A stretch of DNA of 52,774 nt from Treponema sp. (lineage in GTDB: Bacteria > Spirochaetota > Spirochaetia > Treponematales > Breznakiellaceae), in assembly GCA_012517385.1 (NCBI GenBank), contig JAAYUZ010000064.1, positions 1-52,774 on the forward strand, written 5' to 3'. The notes beneath the pieces were generated by a model that made no database searches, was not told where the DNA came from, and saw only the letters and a program-made list of their open reading frames with translations. Made by a program: the position numbers and the translations under genes. The stretch's first letter is position 1. Every line of letters starts with the position of its first letter. Shown here in pieces: positions 26,208 through 34,545 of this stretch.

Positions 26208-27675
26208 GCCTCCTGCTGTTCTGCTTTTTTTCTCTTTTACTCTGTTTTTGTCACTGCCCCCTCTTTTTAGCCTCGGCAAAGCTGAGGGGCCCCAAAAAAC
26301 AGAGGTGATAGAAAAATCCGAAACGGTAGTATATATCTGCGATGTGGATGTTTCCAGACTGCCTGCAGAACAGCGGATTGCCGGTCTTCGAATCCGAACG
26401 GCCCTGGTTAATTTCCTTGCCCAGATCCATGAACGGAAACGGAGCCATGAAGAAATTACCCAATATCAAAATCGGCTCTGGCAGCAACGGCAAGATGCTG
26501 CTGCCAAGGCCCTGGCTGATGCTCGGAATACCAGGGATATGCTCCTTTTTAAGGGCTATTCAAAACAAAAGTATGAATCTGAATTAGAAAAAATTACCGC
26601 ATCTATTCGGGACCTCGAAAAAAAACAAACCCAAGTACGGGAGAATCCACCCCTAATAGCTGAAACAGCCCAGCTTGTTTTGCATAGGGATATGGCGAAT
26701 GGAGTTTTTTCTGGTGCTCCAAAAGATGTGGAACGAAAGAATTTCTGCCAGACCCGCAGTATTGACTTACTGCTTTCCAGCTCTCTCCGGGAATTATATG
26801 GCAGGTGGATTTTATCCTACAGCATGTATCGAGCTATTGATGACAGGGAACTCTATTCCGATATTGTAGCCTTTGATCCCGAGGAATTGGAATCCATACT
26901 TCCTCAAATTGGTTCTGTACTTTACCAGGTATGTTCAGGTCTTCCTACAGGGGCTGTTCAAATTTCTGCACAGCCAGATTCGGCAGGGATTATCGTAAAT
27001 GAGGAAATAAAAGGCAGAGGAACGACACCGGTGCTAGAGGGGCCACCGGAAGATCTTAGGGTTACAATTACCAATCCCGGTTATTTCCCCAATACATTTA
27101 TATTAGAAAGGAAGCCTGATTATCTTAGTAGGGCCCGACTTTCTTTAAGTCCCATGGCGCGAAATGTCTTTCAGATTTCATCTAATGATTTTTCTGATAT
27201 TAAATTGTATATAGATGGACTCTATCGCGGGCAAAGCCCCCTTTCTGTAGAGCTTCCAAAGGGACTCTATTCGCTGCAGGTTATCAAAGGAAGTGGGGAT
27301 TCTGAAGTGCAATCTGTACCGTTTATTCTTAGAACGGAGGATGGAACCCTATCGATTCAGGATTCATACCTGCAGAAAGGGCCAGAAAAACCAGTAGAGA
27401 GGGCTCGTAAACAGTTTTATAATGCCTTTGGCCGGTTCTGGATTGCCTTGCCCGTTGCTTTTATTATAAATGGTGTGGCCGACACATATATTAATGCAAT
27501 TAATTATGGGGGAAACGAAAATCTGTTAGACCCGGCCACTAAATGGTATTATTCAGCCCAGGGTGCATGGGTCCTCACCGGTGTGTTTTTGGTTGAAACC
27601 CTATACCGCCTAGGCTCCTATGTGTATAGTGCTAACAGAGAAACCAGTCCGGTGATTGAACCTCACAAAGAATAG
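26176..27675 (+). CDS. PEGA-type membrane/periplasmic protein
   Basis: About 499 residues from the TTG start at 26176, preferred because GAGGAG lies 10 nt upstream and the product then begins with basic residues and a hydrophobic segment (PPAVLLFFSFTLFLSLPPLF), a good signal peptide. An in-frame ATG at 26149 is the alternative. A helical coiled-coil region covers about 60-180 (QNRLWQQRQDAAAKALADAR). Two PEGA-like beta modules follow (VQISAQPDSAGIIVNEEIKG, then IKLYIDGLYRGQSPLSVELP). Two hydrophobic segments near the C-terminus (FWIALPVAFIINGVADTYI, GAWVLTGVFLVETLYRL) would anchor it. PEGA modules occur in surface and sensor proteins. Function unknown. It overlaps prfB by about 30 bp. Confidence 0.7.
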   Translation: MPGITRKSRPKPPAVLLFFSFTLFLSLPPLFSLGKAEGPQKTEVIEKSETVVYICDVDVSRLPAEQRIAGLRIRTALVNFLAQIHERKRSHEEITQYQNRLWQQRQDAAAKALADARNTRDMLLFKGYSKQKYESELEKITASIRDLEKKQTQVRENPPLIAETAQLVLHRDMANGVFSGAPKDVERKNFCQTRSIDLLLSSSLRELYGRWILSYSMYRAIDDRELYSDIVAFDPEELESILPQIGSVLYQVCSGLPTGAVQISAQPDSAGIIVNEEIKGRGTTPVLEGPPEDLRVTITNPGYFPNTFILERKPDYLSRARLSLSPMARNVFQISSNDFSDIKLYIDGLYRGQSPLSVELPKGLYSLQVIKGSGDSEVQSVPFILRTEDGTLSIQDSYLQKGPEKPVERARKQFYNAFGRFWIALPVAFIINGVADTYINAINYGGNENLLDPATKWYYSAQGAWVLTGVFLVETLYRLGSYVYSANRETSPVIEPHKE

Positions 27676-27681
27676 GTAAGG

Positions 27682-28581
27682 ATGGTTAAGGTGTCACAAA
27701 GATACTTTGCAGAAAAGCTAAAGCAATTATTTGGAATAGGGACAAAACTTTCAGAAGAACTTTTTGATGAACTGGCGGACCTCCTGGTGGAAGGCGATTT
27801 CGGCGCATCAGAGGCCTTTGCGACCGTAGAAACATTAAAGAACCGGTGTAAAAAGGCTGGATATGCTGATGTCGTGCAGGTAAAAGAAATGCTTGCACAG
27901 ATTCTAAAGGAAAAATTAATAGCCCCTCCTGAAAACCATGGATTATATACCAGGCCAGAGGCTTTGGCCATTATTCTCCTTCTGGGGGTAAATGGGGTTG
28001 GCAAAACAACCACCGTTGCAAAACTAGCCCATCGGTATGATGAGCTCTATCGGATTAAACCCATTTTAGCTGCGGCCGATACATTCAGAGCTGCCGCTAT
28101 CGATCAGCTTAAGATTCACGGAGAACGGCTCGGGCTGCGGGTAGTAGCCCATAAGCAGGGGGGAGACCCGGCGGCGGTTGTATTTGATGCAATCGAAGCG
28201 GCTCAGGCTTCCGGTTCCTCTGTGGTGATCGGCGATACGGCTGGCCGCATGCATACCAGGACCGCATTGGTCGAAGAACTGAAAAAGATAGATCGGATCG
28301 TTGCTTCCAAGGCTGGTCAGGACCGGTATTATAAGCTGCTTGTATTGGACGCTACTACCGGCAGGAATGCAATAGCCCAGGCTGAGGTGTTCCACAGCGC
28401 GGTCAACCTGGATGGGGTTATACTGACAAAATATGATTCCAGTGCAAAGGGTGGGGTAGTATTCTCCCTTGCGGATTCCATGAAACTCCCGATTCTTTAT
28501 GTTTGTACCGGAGAAACCTATGGGGATATTCATATATTTGATCCGGACCTCTTTGTGAAAGAATTTATCGGTCTTGTTTAA
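27682..28581 (+). CDS. ftsY: Signal recognition particle receptor FtsY
   Basis: SRP-receptor GTPase, 299 residues, directing ribosome-nascent chain complexes to the inner membrane. It is a short FtsY: only the N and G domains, without a long acidic A region. The N helices span about 1-85. G motifs are P-loop GVNGVGKT (102-109), DTFRAAAIDQL, DTAGRMHT and TKYDSSAKGG. AGGTAAGG immediately precedes the ATG. It lies 6 nt after the PEGA gene. Confidence 0.95.
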   Translation: MVKVSQRYFAEKLKQLFGIGTKLSEELFDELADLLVEGDFGASEAFATVETLKNRCKKAGYADVVQVKEMLAQILKEKLIAPPENHGLYTRPEALAIILLLGVNGVGKTTTVAKLAHRYDELYRIKPILAAADTFRAAAIDQLKIHGERLGLRVVAHKQGGDPAAVVFDAIEAAQASGSSVVIGDTAGRMHTRTALVEELKKIDRIVASKAGQDRYYKLLVLDATTGRNAIAQAEVFHSAVNLDGVILTKYDSSAKGGVVFSLADSMKLPILYVCTGETYGDIHIFDPDLFVKEFIGLV

Positions 28582-28588
28582 TGTTAGT

Positions 28589-29611
28589 ATGAAGAAACTA
28601 CTCGTACCGCTGATATGTATAAATGTTCTATATTCGTCTTTTGCTTCAGAATGGTATCGATCGAACCCGGGAGGTCTTGCGCTTGAATCCATTTCACATG
28701 TCAAAGCCATGAGAGAGACCTATGCCTTAGAGGTGATAGAGCTTGATCCCAGCGGGACCCCCGAAATTCTGCAAAAACTGGAACCGGGACTACATAGGGT
28801 CCTTGCAGAGCGGCTTTACCATGAGAATAAAATAATTATGCACCGTTATAAATTATATAATTCTCAGAATACCATCATAGCCGCTTCCCAGTTTGCCGAA
28901 GATGGATATTCATGGATTGAACGGTATGATACAAAACAGCGGCTCATAGAAGAATTCTGGAAGATTAATTCATCAATCTGGTTTAGACGAACCTACTCTT
29001 TTCTGAAAGAAAAAATCGCTGAAGCAAGAACCTATACTGGTGAGCCGGGAGAGGAGGGAAATCTCCTCTACATTGATGTGTATCGATATGACCGGACCGG
29101 TTTCCTTCGGTTTGTAGAGCGGCAATTAACCGATGGGAGTACAGAAGGGTCCCGTACCGAATGGTTTACCCGCAGTGTGGTTCCTTTTACCAGTATGAAT
29201 CGGCCTGGCCCTGGAAGCACCGGCCTGCCTAATGATACAAAAACAGTAAAGGGATTGAGTATTGTATATAGTCTAGATGCAATGGGCAGGGTAGTTCGGG
29301 AACAGCATAAAGATAACGATGGAAACCTTGTGTATGATAAGACTAATACGTGGGAAAAGGACAGATTGAGCTCCGTAGTAATTACTGAACAGGGTAAGAC
29401 CACACGAATCGAATACAGTTATGATGGCAAGGGGAATCGAACCGGTGAAAAATACTATTCCGATTCTGAACTGGTTCGGCAGATTTTTATTGATGGCAAT
29501 AAGGAAACGGAAGAACTCTATGATAAGGGGCAACTGATTCTACGGACCCTTTGGGTGGATGGCGTGAAGCAGTCAGAACAGCGGCCCCGTCGTCCTGTTA
29601 TAAGGCCATGA
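28589..29611 (+). CDS. Secreted YD-repeat-like protein, unknown function
   Basis: About 340 residues. ATG 28589 gives a signal peptide, MKKLLVPLICINVLYSSFA, with cleavage likely before SEWY. A start codon five codons earlier overlaps ftsY and is less likely. The body is beta-rich, with short YD-like units: LYNSQNTIIAASQFAEDGYS, YSLDAMGRVVREQHKDNDGN, and EYSYDGKGNRTGEKYYSDSE. It is far too short for an Rhs toxin and has no toxin tip. Such units occur in spirochaete periplasmic or outer-membrane proteins of unknown role. It lies between ftsY and the lolCDE genes, suggesting a part in envelope export, but this is context only. Confidence 0.65.
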   Translation: MKKLLVPLICINVLYSSFASEWYRSNPGGLALESISHVKAMRETYALEVIELDPSGTPEILQKLEPGLHRVLAERLYHENKIIMHRYKLYNSQNTIIAASQFAEDGYSWIERYDTKQRLIEEFWKINSSIWFRRTYSFLKEKIAEARTYTGEPGEEGNLLYIDVYRYDRTGFLRFVERQLTDGSTEGSRTEWFTRSVVPFTSMNRPGPGSTGLPNDTKTVKGLSIVYSLDAMGRVVREQHKDNDGNLVYDKTNTWEKDRLSSVVITEQGKTTRIEYSYDGKGNRTGEKYYSDSELVRQIFIDGNKETEELYDKGQLILRTLWVDGVKQSEQRPRRPVIRP

Positions 29612-29638
29612 AAGAGCCATATTAAAAAGGAAACAGCT

Positions 29639-30949
29639 ATGGAAAAGTTCCGCTGGATCAGTTTTATTGCACTCCGCTACCTTTCACATTCAAAAAAACG
29701 GCGAACCTCTTCCGCTTCTGTATCATCCCGTTTTGCCATAGGGGGAATTGCCATTGGTGTGTTTGCCCTCATTATCGTCATTGGAATCATGAATGGATTT
29801 CAGATGGGATTTATCGAAAGTATTCTGGAAATTTCATCCTTCCATATTCGTATAGAATTGCCTGCCGGGTATCCCCCTCCGGAATTGCATCATCCCGCTA
29901 TCCGTTCATCCCTGCCGTTTACGGAATTTCAGGCTATTCTAAAGGGGAGAAGCACCAAACAGCAGGTTGCACTGGTGAGGGGGCTACCGGTTAATGCATC
30001 TGAATTGGATAGTACCATGGTCCAGGCGCTTCAAATACAAAGGGGCGCTTTTGATATACAAGAACAGAATGCTATCGTCCTTGGCGCAGAACTGGCACGG
30101 AGTCTCGCCCTACGTCTTGGAGATAGGGTTTCCCTGGCTTCTATTACTGGAGACCTTTTGGCAGAGACGAAGCCTGAACTGGATACTTTTATTGTTACCG
30201 GAATATTCCGTTCCAATTTCTATGAATTTGACTCAACCTGGGCGTTCATCAATATGGATCGGGCTCTGGCTTTACAGGATGCAACAGGGAAGGTAGAGCT
30301 GGGCATAAAACTTCTTGACCGCTGGCAGGATCAACGGGTCGTACAGGATCTTGCACGACAGTATCCCGCCCTCGCAGAACGGATTAGTTCCTGGAGGAAT
30401 TACAATCGGTCCTTCTTTAGCGCCCTTAGGACTGAGAAGTTGATCATGTTTCTCCTTGTGGCCCTTATTTTTGTGGTAGTTTCCCTTAATATTTACCAGG
30501 CTCAGCGGAAAACCGTCCTAGAACGGAGAGAAGAAATCGGTCTCCTCAGAGCCTTAGGGGCTTCGATTTCTGCTATTCAAACAATTTTTATTACCGATGG
30601 ATTTGTCATTGGTATTGCCGGTGCGACCCTGGGCTTAGTTCCCGCCCTCTGGTTTTCGGGAAATATCACCCTGTTTTTTTCAATCCTGGAGGGCTTAGTA
30701 AACGGTGTCCTGGGTATTGTTAACGGCGCCGCGGGGCTTCTGTTTCATTCACCAGTTACTGGCGATCAGAATTTTGCATTTTTTTCTCCCCAGGTTTTTT
30801 ATATTAAGGATATTCCTTGCAGACTCATCCCCCATGAGGTAATCATAATCTATCTGTTTGGTGTTTTATCTGCCAGCCTTGCAGCGGTATGGGCTGCAGG
30901 TCCCCTGAGTAAGCTCTACCCTGCGGAGGTACTACGGTATGATCAATAG
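29639..30949 (+). CDS. Lipoprotein-release ABC permease (LolC/LolE type), first copy
   Basis: A 436-residue integral membrane permease of the LolCDE type that extracts lipoproteins from the inner membrane. It has the FtsX/MacB architecture: TM1 near the N-terminus (FAIGGIAIGVFALIIVIGIMNG), a periplasmic domain of about 220 residues, then three TM helices (LIMFLLVALIFVVVSLNIYQ, FVIGIAGATLGLVPALWFS, VIIIYLFGVLSASLAAVWAA). The EEIGLLRALGAS coupling motif is present. An insertion of about 60 residues (GLVNGVLGIVNGAAGLLFHS...) sits before the last TM. AAGGAAA lies upstream of the ATG. It overlaps lolD by 11 bp. Confidence 0.88.
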   Translation: MEKFRWISFIALRYLSHSKKRRTSSASVSSRFAIGGIAIGVFALIIVIGIMNGFQMGFIESILEISSFHIRIELPAGYPPPELHHPAIRSSLPFTEFQAILKGRSTKQQVALVRGLPVNASELDSTMVQALQIQRGAFDIQEQNAIVLGAELARSLALRLGDRVSLASITGDLLAETKPELDTFIVTGIFRSNFYEFDSTWAFINMDRALALQDATGKVELGIKLLDRWQDQRVVQDLARQYPALAERISSWRNYNRSFFSALRTEKLIMFLLVALIFVVVSLNIYQAQRKTVLERREEIGLLRALGASISAIQTIFITDGFVIGIAGATLGLVPALWFSGNITLFFSILEGLVNGVLGIVNGAAGLLFHSPVTGDQNFAFFSPQVFYIKDIPCRLIPHEVIIIYLFGVLSASLAAVWAAGPLSKLYPAEVLRYDQ

Positions 30950-31664
30950 TGAAGTAACACAGAATACGGATCCGGTTTTAGAAATTCGTGATCTTTACAA
31001 ATCCTATATTTCTGGTTCAGAAACACTCGCCATTTTACATTCCGTTTCCTTTTCTGTTCCCTCCGGTATAAGTGTGGCCATCAGGGGCGAAAGCGGCAGC
31101 GGTAAAAGTACCCTGCTTAATATTATCGGCGGCCTTGACCGCGCCGATGCAGGCACCGTCCGGGTTGGGCACTTTAACCTTGAACAATTAAGCGAAGCTC
31201 AGATGAATGAATACCGGGGCCGTCATGTGGGGTTTATTTTTCAATTTCATTATCTCCTTAAGGATTTTACTGCCCTGGAAAATGTGTTTCTTCCAGCCTT
31301 TATGGCCGGCAATTCCAAAAAGGATGCCACAGAACGGGCCCGCCAGCTGCTAGCCGATGTGGGGATGGAACACCGGCTCCACCATTATCCCAGTCAACTC
31401 TCCGGGGGTGAACGCCAGCGGGTTGCCGTGGCCCGATCGCTGGTGAATGATCCGGATCTTATTTTAGCCGATGAACCGACAGGTAACTTAGATCCCTATA
31501 ATAGTCAGTCTGTAGCGGACCTTTTGTTTTTAAATGCAGAAAAGTATCATAAAACCTTGCTGGTGGTTACCCACGACGACCGTATCGCCGCTCGTGCTCG
31601 TATCACATACAGGCTCAATGGAGGCGTGCTGGAACATCTTGATGATTCTGGAGAACGTCCATGA
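30939..31664 (+). CDS. lolD: Lipoprotein-release ABC ATPase LolD
   Basis: A 241-residue cytosolic ABC ATPase that powers the two flanking permeases. Walker A is GESGSGKS (50-57), the Q-loop region is FIFQFHYLL, the signature is LSGGERQRVAVARSL, Walker B is LILADEPTGNLD, and the switch His is in VVTHDDR. The MacB/LolD subgroup is inferred from DEPTGNLD and from lying between two FtsX-type permeases. It overlaps both neighbours (11 bp, and the ATGA overlap). Confidence 0.92.
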   Translation: MINSEVTQNTDPVLEIRDLYKSYISGSETLAILHSVSFSVPSGISVAIRGESGSGKSTLLNIIGGLDRADAGTVRVGHFNLEQLSEAQMNEYRGRHVGFIFQFHYLLKDFTALENVFLPAFMAGNSKKDATERARQLLADVGMEHRLHHYPSQLSGGERQRVAVARSLVNDPDLILADEPTGNLDPYNSQSVADLLFLNAEKYHKTLLVVTHDDRIAARARITYRLNGGVLEHLDDSGERP

Positions 31665-32929
31665 AACAGCGGGTACGGTTTTTTATTGCCCTGCGGTATC
31701 TGCTGGGTCGGTCTCCTGAGGGGGCTCGATATTTACGAGGGGCGGCACTGGGAATCGCTATCAGCATGGTTCCCATCATGGTTACCCTCATCGTTTCCGA
31801 TGGGATGATTCAGGGAATTACAAACCGTTACCTGGAATTGGGAACGGGGCACCTGCAGGTCTACTCTTACGTGTCTGGCATTGATGAGGTTTCTCTGCTT
31901 ATACCACGTCTCAAGGATTTGCCAGGTATCCAAATGATCAGTCCTGAACGGGATGGAATGGGAATTCTTGTAGGGCCAAAAGGGAAGACAGGAGCTACAT
32001 TGCGATCTATATCAGAGGATTTTCTTGCCTATTCCGGTACAAAACAGTATCTTTCGGTCCTTTCGGGTGATCTAAGCCTGTCTTCTTCTCGGAGCTGCCT
32101 CATTGGCACAAAGGTTGCGGAGACAATCGGCGCGCAACCGGGGGATACAATACGTCTTATGACGATACGTACCACCGATTCAGGGGCTATGATTCCACGG
32201 ATTACTTCCTTAACTGTCAGCGGTATCATATCCTCAGGTTATCGTGAACTGGATGCTCTATGGTGTTTTATACCCTATGATTTAGGTCGATCTATCTTGC
32301 CTGCGGATACATCAAAGTCATTTCTCATGATGAAGATTGCCAATCCATATAAGGATCTGGATGCCACGGCGGTAAAAATACAGGAACTGCTGGGCGATGA
32401 TATTGGGGTATACGGCTGGAAAGAGCTGCAGGCTACTCAATTTCAATCCTTTGAATCTACCCGGCAAATGCTGCTTTTAATCATGGCCATTATTGTATTA
32501 GTGGCTGCTGTGAATGTAGCTTCTGCTACCTCTATGCTGGTAATTGAACGCAGAAGAGAAATTGCAATACTGAAATCCTATGGGGCAAGGCCTGAAGATA
32601 TGGCTGCCCTTTTTGCCCTTGGGGCAGGGATTACCGGTTTTATAGGGGCCTTGTTGGGTATCGCCTTTGGACTTGGAATTGGGTATACTATAAATGAAAT
32701 CCTCCATGGACTGGAATACTTATTATCAATGATCTCCGGTCTCTTTCACGGGGACCCGGTGGTTATTCTTAATCCGTCCTATTATCTTGAACGGATACCT
32801 ATTGTGGTAAACTGGTCCTTGGTAGGTATTTTATTTGGGGTAACAGTCCTTGGTTCTATCATTGCTGCCCTCGGCAGTGCCCGCAGGGCAGGGAGATTGT
32901 CTCCAGTCGAAATACTGCAAAAATATTAG
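31661..32929 (+). CDS. Lipoprotein-release ABC permease (LolC/LolE type), second copy
   Basis: A 422-residue partner permease. TM1 is about 25-50 (GAALGIAISMVPIMVTLIV), followed by a large periplasmic domain and three C-terminal TM helices (LLLIMAIIVLVAAVNVASAT, GFIGALLGIAFGLGIGYTI, WSLVGILFGVTVLGSIIAAL). ERRREIAILKSYGARPEDM is the coupling motif. Two separate permease genes plus one ATPase match the LolCDE heteromer rather than the LolFD form. Its ATG overlaps the lolD stop. mcsA begins 12 nt after it. Confidence 0.88.
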   Translation: MKQRVRFFIALRYLLGRSPEGARYLRGAALGIAISMVPIMVTLIVSDGMIQGITNRYLELGTGHLQVYSYVSGIDEVSLLIPRLKDLPGIQMISPERDGMGILVGPKGKTGATLRSISEDFLAYSGTKQYLSVLSGDLSLSSSRSCLIGTKVAETIGAQPGDTIRLMTIRTTDSGAMIPRITSLTVSGIISSGYRELDALWCFIPYDLGRSILPADTSKSFLMMKIANPYKDLDATAVKIQELLGDDIGVYGWKELQATQFQSFESTRQMLLLIMAIIVLVAAVNVASATSMLVIERRREIAILKSYGARPEDMAALFALGAGITGFIGALLGIAFGLGIGYTINEILHGLEYLLSMISGLFHGDPVVILNPSYYLERIPIVVNWSLVGILFGVTVLGSIIAALGSARRAGRLSPVEILQKY

Positions 32930-32941
32930 GGAAGATCATTC

Positions 32942-33475
32942 ATGCTATGTGATATGTGCGGAAAACGGGAAGCCATTGTTTTCATTCATCAGGTAGGGGC
33001 TGAGGAAAAAAAAGAGCTGCACCTCTGTGCCCAGTGTGCCTATGAGCATGGGCTGCAGCATCTCGAAGGTGATGTCGGGAAAGCCCTCTCTGAGCTTCTC
33101 AAAAATCTTTCTCTGGATAAGATCCCAACAGCGGGCGGAAACCTAATTTCCAAACAAAAAAAGAAATATCCCGAACACTGCTCAAACTGTGGTGTTTCGC
33201 TTCAGGACATTAAAAAGAATCCGATAGCAGGCTGTGAATCCTGTTGGAACAGTTATGCTGATCTGCTTTTGGGTTCAGTAACAAAGCAACGGGTCTCTGT
33301 GCCCTATAAGGGGCGGTTTTCAGTAAAAATCGCTGAGTCCATAGCTAAAAAACAGGAACTTGATCGGCTTGAACAGTTATTACATACCGCCGTTGTTATG
33401 GAAGATTATGAACAGGCTGCCATATACCGGGATCGTATTCGTCTGCTTAAACAGGGAGAAAAGGTCGATGAATAA
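32942..33475 (+). CDS. mcsA: McsA, zinc-finger UvrB/C-motif activator protein
   Basis: A 177-residue protein. In Bacillus, McsA activates the protein-arginine kinase McsB and helps deliver substrates to ClpC. Here the zinc CxxC pairs are all kept: LCDMCGK (3,6), HLCAQCAY, HCSNCGV and GCESCWN. The C-terminal UVR motif (DRLEQLLHTAVVMEDYEQAA, about 140-172) is the usual ClpC/McsB contact. It overlaps mcsB by 8 bp and precedes clpC, the canonical mcsA-mcsB-clpC order, though no ctsR is seen here. Confidence 0.9.
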   Translation: MLCDMCGKREAIVFIHQVGAEEKKELHLCAQCAYEHGLQHLEGDVGKALSELLKNLSLDKIPTAGGNLISKQKKKYPEHCSNCGVSLQDIKKNPIAGCESCWNSYADLLLGSVTKQRVSVPYKGRFSVKIAESIAKKQELDRLEQLLHTAVVMEDYEQAAIYRDRIRLLKQGEKVDE

Positions 33476-34544
33476 GGCCTGCGTTGAGAACTGGTTCTGG
33501 TTTGGCGATAATTCAGATCTGGATTGTATTGTCTATTGCCGGCTTGGATTATACCGGTCTATTGCGGGGGAACTTTTTCCTCATCGTTGTACCAATGAAG
33601 ACCTGGAAGAAATTCAAACACGGCTGCTTCGATCCCTTTCATCAATTGAAAGCGAATCCCAGTATATTATTTCACCACACGGTGAAGTGGATTGCCTCTC
33701 ATCTGTCCGTGAAGTGTTTGATGTTTCATCAATTTCCACAGTACAACCTGGTCAGGCAGTCATTCTAGGTTCAAAGGGTTTCTTTGCTACCATCAATATG
33801 AATGCTCATCTGTATTTTTCACAAATGGGACCTGGAACGCAAAAGCTCGAAACATGGAAAGAACTTATTGCTCTTGATGAAAGGCTGGACCATGAACTCG
33901 AATGGGCCTGCATGGAAAACTATGGTTTTTTAAATCCGGATCCTCATCATATCGGGAGCGGATTGGAATGTGAAGCCCTTCTTTTTCTGCCGGGGATCAT
34001 GGATAGTTCCATGTATGAACGGGTTATGAAGGGGCTTTTATCCCAGGGGTTTGAACTTTCAGTGTATAATGGGGATGATTCACAGGGGGAAGCCGCCTCT
34101 CCTTTTGTTAAGCTCCACTATACGGTACCACCTGGAATGCCAGAACAGGAAGGAATTGAGCGGATTAAAAATGCCCTGGACGGTCTTATTACCGGAGAGC
34201 GGGCTACCAGGGATCGATTGGCACAAAATATTTCAGATGAAATTGCCGATAGTGCCAGCCGTGCCTTTGGGGTGCTTTCACATGCACGGCTTTTAGAAAA
34301 AGAAGAATGCCGAACATATTTGTCTGATGTAAGGAAAGGGCTTGTATATAACTGTGTGCACTTTGAACATCAAGAAGGGCTTTTACAACACCTTGATCGG
34401 TTATGGTTCACAACAGAAGCCCTGATTCGTCAGAATCTGGAAATGATAGAACCACATCAAATCACCGAAAAAAATATCAAAAGCCTTCGGGCAAAACTTG
34501 TCCGGAGCATACTTTCGCAGTACCATATAGATAGGGGGATATAG
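33468..34544 (+). CDS. mcsB: McsB-like protein with degenerate kinase site
   Basis: A 358-residue McsB homologue, identified by position and by scattered similarity (IHxFP-like LYRSIAGELFPHR, SRAFGVLSHARLLEKEE, LSDVRKGL). McsB phosphorylates arginines to tag proteins for ClpC. The guanido-kinase residues are gone. The ATP-binding SSRIRLARN is YCRLGLYRS. The catalytic NEEDHLR loop is NMNAHLY (110-116), losing the Glu and Arg. CPTNLGTGLR is NPDPHHIGSGLE (156-167), losing Cys and Arg. RGxYGEGSE is VYNGDDSQ. Catalysis is very unlikely, so it may act as a binding adaptor to McsA and ClpC. ATG 33468 is set by AAAAGG and the McsB-like length; the reading frame is open back to 33360 but that part overlaps mcsA. 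Confidence 0.78.
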   Translation: MNKACVENWFWFGDNSDLDCIVYCRLGLYRSIAGELFPHRCTNEDLEEIQTRLLRSLSSIESESQYIISPHGEVDCLSSVREVFDVSSISTVQPGQAVILGSKGFFATINMNAHLYFSQMGPGTQKLETWKELIALDERLDHELEWACMENYGFLNPDPHHIGSGLECEALLFLPGIMDSSMYERVMKGLLSQGFELSVYNGDDSQGEAASPFVKLHYTVPPGMPEQEGIERIKNALDGLITGERATRDRLAQNISDEIADSASRAFGVLSHARLLEKEECRTYLSDVRKGLVYNCVHFEHQEGLLQHLDRLWFTTEALIRQNLEMIEPHQITEKNIKSLRAKLVRSILSQYHIDRGI

Positions 34545-34545
34545 C

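Noticed and set aside
28589-29611. Rhs/YD-repeat toxin
   Set aside because: Too short, lacks the RHS core and toxin tip, and no immunity gene follows.
33360-33467. Upstream extension of the McsB-like gene
   Set aside because: It is in another frame of mcsA; McsB length and the Shine-Dalgarno fit ATG 33468.
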